In this document: piece after piece, positions 10,425-20,960 of the stretch
Layout of the letters: each line of letters opens with the position of its first letter
How positions within the stretch are numbered: the stretch's first letter is position 1
Assembly: GCA_001970855.1 (NCBI GenBank)
Contig: LSSN01000745.1
Span: 1-29,252 of the forward strand
From: Smittium culicis
Lineage: Eukaryota > Kickxellomycota > Harpellomycetes > Harpellales > Legeriomycetaceae
Reading direction: 5' to 3'
DNA: 29,252 nucleotides
Made by a program: the position numbers and the translations under genes
The notes under the pieces: generated by a model
Database searches by the model: none
What the model saw: only the letters and a program-made list of their open reading frames with translations
What the model was told of the DNA's origin: nothing

Positions 10425-11310
10425 TTTTAAATAAAAAAACGTACGATAGGTATAAGTGGTATTAGCTAATCTCGTGCCTCAAAAAATTTGGATTAATAAG
10501 TGAATTTTACACTATATAAAATTAATTTATAATCATCCCAAAAAAAAGTATAAATAACTTCTAAATAGAAACGATTTATGTAGGCCAAGATATTAGGTTG
10601 GAAGATCAAATATCTTCCCTATCAAACAGCATAATATCAGAAACATTGCTGATTTTTATTAATTATAACCTCTAGAAATTGTCATATTTATAAAAAAAAT
10701 TAAATAGCTGGCGTATTTAGAAAGCATTTAAATATCGATAAAAAAAATCTCGGATGAAAACTACCTCGATAGGGAATTGGAATTTCATTCTAAGGATTCA
10801 AATACTAAAATAAACATGGAGTATCCCATTTGCTTAAAAACTGCAACTAACTAATGTAAATAGTATAATTTATCCCTATTTATAAGTCAAACTCTATTAA
10901 ATATTTGCGAATTTATTTGAAATCGAACGAAAAGATAAACAAGCCAATTTAAGATCAGATAAAAAAATAATACAAATAAAAATAAATTTGGAATACAAGA
11001 TTTCTATTATAAGGATTGTCCTATTACTCAATAAATTTATATTATCGAAAACATATCTCTTTTCTCATCAATTCCATTTGAAATATTACTAATCAAATCA
11101 GTGAAAAAATAATTTCAAAAGTTTCTATAGAACAATAATATATTATAAATTCGCTTAATATGCTAGGAATTTAACAAAAAGTAGTAGAAACGAAGATAAT
11201 AACTTGCTTGTAGGCGAATAAATCAAATAGTTATGAAAAAACGATAATTTTTCTTATACGATAAGAATAAATAGCAACAAAAAAAATCTAGTTTAAAAAT
11301 TTGTGAAAAA
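10425..11310 (+). mobile_element. LINE copy 2, right part (rest of RT and post-RT)
   Basis: The RT resumes right after the gypsy element in the frame expected from copy 1. FLNKKTYDRYKWY (about 10427-10465) matches copy 1 LDQEKSYNRVDWDY. CLKKFGL (about 10474-10494) matches CLKKFGI. IRLEDQISSLSNSIISETLL (about 10594-10653) matches IKQGLSQGDPLSPLLYKLIVETLI. Further on, IIRIVLLLNKFILSKTYLFS (about 11006-11065) resembles the post-RT region of L1-like proteins. Stops are frequent. The 3' end is not clear; I end it where LINE-like reading fades. Confidence 0.78.
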
Positions 11311-11935
11311 AAATAAAGGAATGATATTTTCTCAGGATTTCCTTACAAAAAAAATTAGCCACTTTATATTTTTCCTTTTTTTGTCGATTTGTTCGGTTAT
11401 AGTATATAATAGTAATAATAATAATTGTGTGGTCGGAACGACTAATAAATCCAACCAATAATAGAAGTGGAAGATTTTAAATGTTTGTTCATTCTTTTAC
11501 AAACATTTAAGATGGTAAATTCATTTATTTAATTTAATCATATATATATATATAAAGCTTACTTATTAAAGCTGATTTTGACAAACAAAAGGAACATATA
11601 AAAAGAAGAGTTTTTTTTAAGTGAAATAGCAGAAGAAAATAATTCATTTCATTTTTTTTCTCAACATTTTTGTAAACTAAATTCCTGATTATATTTTGTC
11701 ACTTTAGCTTATTTTATTATTTTTAAATTAGTACAGAATTAAAAATCTAGCACATTTATTTTTTTATTTTATTTAACGTACTACTTAACTCAGTACCGAT
11801 TAAAATCAACAGAGTCCAAAAAAAAAAAAAACAATAAAATTATAAAACTTTCATAAAATTAATTGTAAACAAAGCAAGCAATATTCGATATAATAATATG
11901 TAAATAACACTTATAAGTTGGCTAAAATGTTTGTG
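11311..11935. other. AT-rich stretch, no gene seen
   Basis: Mostly A/T-rich sequence with a short (AT)n run (11540-11555) and a short TAA run near 11409-11424. No ORF or element could be recognised. It may include the 3' UTR of LINE copy 2. Confidence 0.4.
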
Positions 11936-12090
11936 CGGCGTCACAAAAATTAGGAAGTGAAGACAAATATCCGGCTTTACCAGCTTTATCATTCGCGATA
12001 ACCACAGTAGGTATGGGACTACAAAATATCAAGGCCAATTCAATTTACTATTTGGTAACTAGAATTACGGGCTCATAATCAGAGTCAATA
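11936..12090 (+). pseudogene. Possible third gypsy fragment, RNase H-like
   Basis: A stop-free stretch of about 49 codons without an ATG stands out in base composition from its surroundings. It reads ASQKLGSEDKYPALPALSFA and later SIYYLVTRI. This resembles the gypsy RNase H segment A-S-R-x-L-x-x-x-E-x-x-Y-x-x-x-E-x-E-x-L-A-I ... F-x-L-V-T-D-H, with the conserved Glu and Asp-His replaced. Weak match; a chance open stretch is possible. Confidence 0.35.
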
Positions 12091-12208
12091 AAACTGTGGA
12101 TCAATATTGCTCTATAAAATCTCATTGATATTTCTGAAAGCAATATTTAAAATGAATATTACTCAAATTTTATAATAGTCCAATTTTCAGAGAAAATTAG
12201 TGGAATAA

Positions 12209-12924
12209 GAAAGATATCAAAATCTGAGGGAAAATTGTAATCATCTTATGATTAATACGAATATTCCAAAAAATGAAATATGTAATTGGGAATCTATAAA
12301 AACAAATAATATCATCAGAAAATATATTAAAATGATAAAAAGATCTAGCTTATCCCAATTAAATTATAAATAAACTAGAATTAAATCGATTGAGACAGTA
12401 TACATATTATTAAATATATGGAAAATATTTGGGAAAATTGGTGAAAATTGATGGATATTTCTATTTTGTATACATAAATAACAAATTAGTAAAATATAGT
12501 TAACACCCCCCCCCCAAACTCAAGCGTATTTTAATTTGAATCAGCAAAAGTTATTTCATTTCAATTTGAATTTTATTTAGTCATTTAGAAATAGTGAATT
12601 ATCGAATAGAGAAATAATAAGCTATCTATAATACACAAAAAATGGGGAAATAACCTCCCCCCCCCCCGTCAAAAATGGAACAAATCTGTAATTGATCCAT
12701 TATTTCAGCTGTGCCTTAAGCGGATAAAAATTTACAGACTACGAATTGAAATAAAATCATATGTCACATATTGCAGTTATAGCATATTGCAATAATCAAT
12801 GGAGAAAATATCAAATTATGGAATAAAATTATTTATAATCCATCAAAAAAGTGTAAATTCTGTGACTAATTTAATGATAGCTAAATTAAAATCTAATAAT
12901 ATTGTGCCAGAATTAACAGTATTG
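12209..12924 (+). repeat. Left copy of a ~700-bp duplicated segment at the gap
   Basis: Nearly identical to 13166-13859. It ends exactly at the N gap with the same last bases (AACAGTATTG) where the second copy ends before unique DNA. It contains two poly-C runs (10 and 11 C). Compared with the other copy it carries 22 extra bases (12365-12386), flanked by AATTAAAT, plus a few single-base differences near its start. Most likely an unmerged contig overlap. No gene seen. Confidence 0.9.
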
Positions 12925-13146
12925 NNNNNNNNNNNNNNNNNNNNNNNNNNNNNNNNNNNNNNNNNNNNNNNNNNNNNNNNNNNNNNNNNNNNNNNNNNNN
13001 NNNNNNNNNNNNNNNNNNNNNNNNNNNNNNNNNNNNNNNNNNNNNNNNNNNNNNNNNNNNNNNNNNNNNNNNNNNNNNNNNNNNNNNNNNNNNNNNNNNN
13101 NNNNNNNNNNNNNNNNNNNNNNNNNNNNNNNNNNNNNNNNNNNNNN
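12925..13146. other. Assembly gap, 222 Ns
   Basis: A run of N. The first bases after it (13147-13165) are a 19-A homopolymer, after which the duplicated segment starts again. Confidence 0.99.
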
Positions 13147-13165
13147 AAAAAAAAAAAAAAAAAAA

Positions 13166-13859
13166 GAAAGATATCAAAATTCTGAGGGAAAATTGTAATC
13201 ATCTTATGATTAATACGAATATTCCAAAAAATAAAATATGTAATTGGGAATCTATAAAAACAAATAATATCATCAGAAAATATATTAAAATGATAAAAAG
13301 ATCTAGCTTGTCCCAATTAAATCGATTGAGACAGTATACATATTATTAAATATATGGAAAATATTTGGGAAAATTGGTGAAAATTGATGGATATTTCTAT
13401 TTTGTATACATAAATAACAAATTAGTAAAATATAGTTAACACCCCCCCCCCAAACTCAAGCGTATTTTAATTTGAATCAGCAAAAGTTATTTCATTTCAA
13501 TTTGAATTTTATTTAGTCATTTAGAAATAGTGAATTATCGAATAGAGAAATAATAAGCTATCTATAATACACAAAAAATGGGGAAATAACCTCCCCCCCC
13601 CCCGTCAAAAATGGAACAAATCTGTAATTGATCCATTATTTCAGCTGTGCCTTAAGCGGATAAAAATTTACAGACTACGAATTGAAATAAAATCATATGT
13701 CACATATTGCAGTTATAGCATATTGCAATAATCAATGGAGAAAATATCAAATTATGGAATAAAATTATTTATAATCCATCAAAAAAGTGTAAATTCTGTG
13801 ACTAATTTAATGATAGCTAAATTAAAATCTAATAATATTGTGCCAGAATTAACAGTATT
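13166..13859 (+). repeat. Right copy of the ~700-bp duplicated segment
   Basis: Near-identical to 12209-12924. It lacks the 22-bp insertion and has an extra T near the start. Unique sequence continues from 13860. No gene seen. Confidence 0.9.
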
Positions 13860-16800
13860 GGAAGCTAATTGACTATTTTTTAAAAGAATCTCTAATAATT
13901 TATTCCATTTTATTGATTAAAGTTATCAGATAAGACATTTTTCTCCAATAAAGATAGATATAAAAATAATTTCCTAGCATACTCAAACTAAATGCACATA
14001 GGTGCAGAGAATTAATAAATTAAAAATATGTATGCCACTACAGAATATTAAATTATCATAAAATCCACTTTTTACAATATTCAAGTCAATTCTATCAGAA
14101 AAAACACGCCACAGACATGAAAAAACCAACTTTTAGCTAACAGAAATCTGGAAAAAAAAATGACTCGCTATAGAACCGGTAAGAAATGTTAGATTCAGCT
14201 CATGAAATAACTCTAATCTGTCTATATATACTATAACTTTTAAACATAATCATTTCTATAATATAATATATTGGTTTTTTATTGAATTATAATAGTATAA
14301 TAAAATTTATCATCGATTAGCTTCTTAAATAGATAAAAAACTGGTCATTTATACTTTTATTTAAATATTTTAACAATATTTATTATTTGGCTAAAATATA
14401 TTTAGTACATTTAAAATTTTTGAAGGAAATTAGTTATTTCTTACTTTTCTGAATGTTTTTTAAGTTATTTTTATTAACTAAAATCATTTATCATTCACTT
14501 AACGAATTCCAACGAGATTTATCCAATATTTAATCACAAAATTATTTTAATTCAGTAACTTGTGCCTATTTCATTTCTATGTATATCTTTTGAGGCTCCA
14601 CAAAATATAATGTAATGTATTTAAAACTAAAAAAGTTGTATTTCATTACGTTAGATTTATAATATTCTACAAAATACTCTTTGAATCGTTATTTTATTGA
14701 AAAAAAAAAGTTTTAGGCTCAGAAATTCTATCAACTTTTGAAAGCTATCTTATAATATAATTTTTTATTTATCAGCGTCAATTATGGAGTTTTCATACAC
14801 TATAATGAAGATTTAACTATATTTTCTACGGACTTTGAGCATGAAATTGCATTTTAAACCCTTTAATATCAAAAAAATTTCTTTTATAAATTAACTCAAA
14901 AGCATCATTTTCCCAAAAATTTCTTTTTTTGCCAATAAAAAATATTACTGACTGCTTTTTCTGAAATTATAATTCATTTTTAGAAATATTAAATTCAAAA
15001 TGTTCATAATCTTTAAAGAAAAATTATTTGATTAATTTCACTCAGCAAATAAATGTTTTGCGTATCAATGTTCTATAATGTTCTTGAATTTAATTGTTTA
15101 TCTATAAATAATTTCTCAAAGTTATACAAGAATTTGTATTGTTATCCTCTGTAATTATTATTGGGGTCATATTAGATATAAAGATATAAAAAAAGAGTCC
15201 TATTTTAAATATTATTATCTCTTTAGCTAAGAGTTCTAAGTTGTATCTACTTTGATAATTTTTTATCAGACGTCGGGTAGTTTTTTTTTTGGATTATATG
15301 CTATAAATAACAATATTTATCTCGTAATTTTCTATTTAGATTTATAATATACTATGAAAATATAACAAGATTTTAATTTCGTTAATTAAGTTCTTATTTA
15401 ATTTTTCAATTATTTAATTAAAAATTAACTCATTTAAAATCAAATTAATGATCCTATTAAAATTATAATTAAATTATTATATATAATAGACTTAATTGGA
15501 AATTACACTAATATACAAAAAAGGAAGATTATTAAACGCTACATTACCCAGTTAGGATATGTACAAATATACGAAAAATATAAATACGAAATCATGATAT
15601 AAATATTGAAAAAATAAATCCTGAGTCGCTTTATGAAATAAATATGAAAAAATTTTATATCTTGTTTTAAAAAGTACATTTCTTAAGTTATATTACACTT
15701 TAATATATCTAGTATTTTATTATAGTATGAGCTCATAAAAAATTCAAACCGTTTAATTGTTTATAAAAAGATAGCTGAATAGTCAAATTGAAAAGATATT
15801 CAGAATAACAAATAATAACATTATCAAAAAATATTACCCGATTTATAATATTTATAAAAAATCAAAAAGTAAAATGTCTAACCTAAATTTAACTATATGA
15901 AACAGGATATCAAATGCTATTTTTATATTTTATATTTTATCTTCAATTTTAATTATTAAAGATAAACTTAAAATTTCTATTATTTAAATCATAATATTAT
16001 AAAATCAAACTAAAAAATATTAAAATAAAAATTTTTTAATTGATTTTTTTTAAAAAATTATTAAACTATGAGATTCTATGAATTAAATAAATCTCAATTT
16101 TAAAATGTTCTACTTTTTCTGCCTGATAGTACAAATTTAATCTATAATAACAAAAAAAAATCTATTTGAAAAAAGAGCTTAAGCTGTTATTAATCTAGAT
16201 GCCTAGAAAAAAACTATTTTTTCAAATATATATGAATTTTAAATTGAGTATAAAGATAAAAAATATGAACTGTTAAATTTGATCTGTTTTGAAAAAAATA
16301 ATAATTTTCAAAATTTTTAAAAAACTTACAATATAAATTTGTTACTTATAAATTAATATTATTCTAGCTTTCAAGTTAATTATATTTTCGTTCAGAGGCT
16401 TAATCATTATTTTAAGGTCTAAATATATGTTGTTTAATATTTATAGAGTGTACTAAAATGCAAAGCTGAAACTAATGACTATAACATAAAGCTAATACTA
16501 AAACGAAGGAATAAGTGCAAATGATATTAAAAATTTACTTTTCCATTTAATGTAAAAGCGGAACTATATTTATTGTAAAAATTGAGCTAATTTTGGTGAC
16601 TTATTTATGAAATTTTGGATAGAGTAAAATTATGCGATTTAAGACGGCTAGATTGAACTTTCATTGTTCATTTTAATCAAATTAAATGTTTTGAAACTCA
16701 TAATTTTTAGAGCGAACTCTAACATTTTATTAAAAAAAATTCTCTATTAAGCGAATAAATCTTTGATATCTTAATAAGCACAATACATAAAAAAAAAAAG

Positions 16801-19800
16801 ATAACGAAAAAATTCATTATTTTTTAGCCATTGAATTAGTACAATACTCTGGTGAAATTTAAAAATCGAATCATACATATATTAGATTATAATAAAATTA
16901 TAGATTAACTTCAAAACTAACAAAGATTAAGAAAAATAATTTTTAATAGCTTTACGTGTTAAATAAGTATAACCTATATTTTCTAAACAAATTATTTAGA
17001 AAATAGATTTTTTTGAATTTATTTTATTATAATTTATCACAGTGTAATAGCAATAGTAAAATTTTTTCATCAAAAAATTTGATTAAGCAGACAATTTTTA
17101 GTAATATACTCTTTTAATAAATAAATTATTAATCAATTAAAAATCTTTTATATTTAACCTTTCATTTTTAAGCCAATTCATTAGGCTTATTAATCAATTA
17201 ATTTAGATTATAGTGATTTATATCTCGGTCTTATTTTTTTTACTTTCGTGAGGAATTGTGATCTAAATTATTACTAAATCTAATGTAAATTAATTATCTG
17301 TACTTTCTCTACTAATAAATAATAAAATGAGTTATAAAATAAACTAAGTAATTTTATGTATATATGCGACTTATTTATTATCATAGTTAATAAACACAAC
17401 AATCAATTCGAGTGAGATAATAAAGTGATATTGATATCTTTCGGTGTATAAATAATGGCTATTAAAAGCAAAAAGAATTTAATAATGCTATTATTTTCTA
17501 GATCAGTTTTTTATTTCATAATTATCTACGAAATTTTTCTATTTATGTGATGCGATTCAAGTTATAATTTTGTATTTTTTACGTAATTTGAAAGAATTTT
17601 TTGATTTTTAATGTGGTTATTTTATTTATATGAAATTTATTATACTGATTTAATATCTATAAAATATATAAATGATATTTAATATAATCAAAAAGATTAA
17701 AAGATCTAATTATATGAGAGCTTCATTTGATAAAAAAATTTAATTTAATCTATCTTAAATAACAAGTGATTTATTTTAAAAAATATAAGTAAAGTTTTTG
17801 TTCATATAAAATTTCTGAATAATATTTATTGAATTAAAAATGTCAAAATAAAATAAAATAAAATAAAATATTGAGCCTTATTTTTATTTATATTATTTTT
17901 CTTTATGATCAATTATTAGTGATTTCAATTTGCAAACCGAATTTTTTGACAGAGGTTATATTTAAAATAATATAATGTGATAAAAAGCCTTGAAAGCAAC
18001 ATAATAAAATTATATATTATTTTTTATCACAATATATAAATAAAAATTAAAACCGTTTATTAATATTATAATTATTATACAATTGCTTTACTTTTTATAT
18101 TAGTATTTATTGATTTTACTAACCAAATTTAATGCTTAAAGCCTTAGTTCCTTGATATGATTTTATAAATTTTTTAGCATAATAAAGCAATGTGACTTGA
18201 ATAAATAAGATATTATTATTTTTATATAATATTATTAAAAAAAATCGATTCATAAATTTATTAATAATTTAATCCAAAGAAAAAAAATAAATTAATTTCG
18301 ACTTATAGCCTTGCTTTAAATTACATGGCTACATGTACGAATAAAATTATGAGTTATAAGAGAATTTAAAAGAAAATTAATTGTTCTATATTTTACTAGG
18401 GTTGAATTAATAAATAAAATTGTATTTATGTAATATAAAAAAATATAATAACAATTATATTCTCAAAATTAAAAAAAAAAGAAATTTAATATAAAATAAA
18501 AGACTAAAATATATATACTTTATTAAAAAAATTTATCAGCTTATTGCTATTATAACTTAGTAAATTACGCTTTAAATATAAAAAAATTATTTTTAAATCA
18601 TTTGCTCTAATTATAGAAAGTTTTATAAAATTAATTTAAAAAAATAAAAAAGATCATTTAAATATATTAAAAAAATGAATATTGATATAATTTTCATTGG
18701 TAATCAATCAAAATAAATATTAATAAACAGTAAATTTAAATAGCCTGAATAAATTGATTTTTTTAAATAACTGTAAATGATATAAATCTAATTATTAACT
18801 CATTGCCTTGATATTGAGCAGAAAAAATAAATAGAGATACAAATTGTTTCAGTTTATTACTTGTAATATCTTATATTAATTATAAAATATAATTAATCTA
18901 AAATTTTTTAAAAGGGATTGAATGATAATCAGTTTTAGAATGAATAAGTATAAAAGACGCAATCTTGGGCTATCAAGAAATCGGCTTAAAAAATAAATTT
19001 CTTGGAAACACAGTTTAAAATTCTTGGAAAAAAATATCATACAACAAAGTGATTCTTCTTTTTACCTTATTATTTGAAAAACAAAAAAAGCTCGCAAAAA
19101 AATTTCTTAATTTTATAGTTACAATATATTAAACTTTATAATTTACATCTCTATCTAATTATAAATAAAGATCGTAAAAAAAACAAATCTTTAAACTTTT
19201 CAAACCGAAAAATATTTATTTTCTCGTTTATTAAATTCAAAATTCAGCAAACTTAAAAATAGCACGTTCTATAGATAGGAGAATAAAAAAAAAATTCTAA
19301 AAATACATAATCTAAATCATTTATTTTATATTTACATGAAAAATATAATGGATAGACACTAAATAAGAAAATAACATCTAACTTATTAGATATAATTAAG
19401 TCTTTTTATTTTGAAATAATACAGGGTTGGGAGGTGTATCAAAATATAATCTTGAAATTTTCACTAGATTAATTTTTATCTCTTAGAGATTATTGTGAAT
19501 TGTTCTGATTACATAAATAAGATTAAAAAAAATCAAGCTGCAGAAACTATTGTAACAATATCAGAATAAAAAATAAACATGGTAATATAAAAAATTTTTT
19601 GGGCAAAAAATTATTAAAGGATGCTTATAAAATTATAAATCCTTTAATTTAATAGTAGAATATAACATTTTTATTAATTATTGGAAATGATTCTAGAAAA
19701 AAATGGGGTGATTCAAAAAAATGAGTACTTATTCCAGAAATATCAAATGTATAGTCCAAACCCAATTATACCAGAGTTCAAAAGGTAAAATTTTTTGATT

Positions 19801-20155
19801 AGTTTAAAATAAGAGGTATGAATTTTACGCTATAAATAAATAACTTGTATATTAACGAAAATTTAATAATATTGAATGATACTACTATAGAAATTTTAGT
19901 TGTATAGATATCAAATCTAAAAACTGAGAAAAATAACTAGTTTTAAAAATTTCAGTGACTTTAAAGCTATAAACTTTTTATAATTACCAAAAAATCGATT
20001 GTGTGTGCTGAAATAGGCATTAAATATAATCTATTATAGATTTTTTGGTTTTCTATAAAAATTTCGTTAATGTAAAATATTCTCCAACAATAAGGGATGT
20101 AGAGAATAAAAAAAGCAGTTATAACAAAGTTTTTATGCCCTTTATAGGAAATTTC
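13860..20155. other. AT-rich gene desert
   Basis: More than 6 kb of very A/T-rich DNA without an ORF worth naming on either strand. I found no tRNA-like T-arm, rRNA, or transposase or polymerase motifs. Noted items are a short (AAAAT)5 run at 17845-17870 and an 11-bp inverted match TGTGATAAAAA / TTTTTATCACA around 17970-18035. Strongly decayed mobile elements could be present below what can be read by eye. Confidence 0.5.
17845..17870 (+). repeat. (AAAAT)5 short tandem repeat
   Basis: Five uninterrupted AAAAT units in AT-rich DNA. Confidence 0.85.

Positions 20156-20225
<70 letters not shown>
20156..20225 (+). repeat. (AAT)n microsatellite, about 23 units
   Basis: An uninterrupted AAT/TAA trinucleotide array. 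The open frames across it (poly-Asn on plus, poly-Ile on minus) result from the repeat and are not supported as genes. Confidence 0.97.
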
Positions 20226-20226
<1 letters not shown>

Positions 20227-20560
20227 CTAAAAAATATACCAAAGAAGCTAATAGAGATAATTTAATATGAATGTAACAGATATATCGCTATAGTATTTAT
20301 TAATAAAATTTAAAATATTAGAGCTTTAAATAAGAACTAATATATCTAAATTTTTTTAAGTAGATTATATAAATAATTAAATATATAAAACCATAGATAT
20401 TTTAAAATTTATCTTTTATAATATCTAAATACTATCCTTTTGATATATTTTAGTTGATTTGAATTAGTATTTTTTAAGGGTAAAAAGCTTTTTTTTTGAT
20501 ACTGTAATTTTCATTATATCAATTTTGTAAAGCAGAATAATACAATTGAAAACTATTTAA

Positions 20561-20960
20561 GTCTATCAAAAGCTATCAAAAGCCATCAAAAGCTATCAAA
20601 AGCTATCAAAAGCTATCAAAAGCTATCAAAAGCTATCAAAAGCTATCAAAAGCTATCAAAAGCTATCAAAAGCTATCAAAAGCTATCAAAAGCTATCAAA
20701 AGCTATCAAAAGCTATCAAAAGCTATCAAAAGCTATCAAAAGCTATCAAAAGCTATCAAAAGCTATCAAAAGCTATCAAAAGCTATCAAAAGCTATCAAA
20801 AGCTATCAAAAGCTATCAAAAGCTATCAAAAGCTATCAAAAGCTATCAAAAGCTATCAAAAGCTATCAAAAGCTATCAAAAGCTATCAAAAGCTATCAAA
20901 AGCTATCAAAAGCAATCAAATGCAATCAAAAGCAATCAAAAGCTGTCAAGAGCTATTAAA
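20561..20960 (+). repeat. 10-bp satellite array (AGCTATCAAA), 40 units
   Basis: Forty consecutive units of exactly 10 bp. The core 20591-20910 is 32 identical AGCTATCAAA units. The left edge has variants (GTCTATCAAA, AGCCATCAAA) and the right edge has five (AGCAATCAAA, TGCAATCAAA, AGCAATCAAA, AGCTGTCAAG, AGCTATTAAA), the usual picture of a homogenised centre with decayed ends. Each unit junction creates an AAAA tract, so A-tracts recur every 10 bp, close to one DNA helical turn. No insertion or deletion breaks the period. Confidence 0.98.

Noticed and set aside
12799..13316. Open frames on both strands across the N gap
   Set aside because: They exist only because Ns are read as unknown residues; the flanking sequence is duplicated non-coding DNA.
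12209..13859. Genuine tandem segmental duplication
   Set aside because: The left copy ends exactly at the gap and the right copy starts next to the gap, which is better explained by overlapping contigs; reads are needed to be certain.
19967..20242. Minus-strand ORF with poly-Ile and plus-strand ORF with poly-Asn
   Set aside because: Both are translations of the AAT microsatellite with unremarkable flanks and no recognisable domain.
20561..20960. CRISPR-like array
   Set aside because: Units are directly contiguous 10-mers without spacers, in a eukaryotic context.
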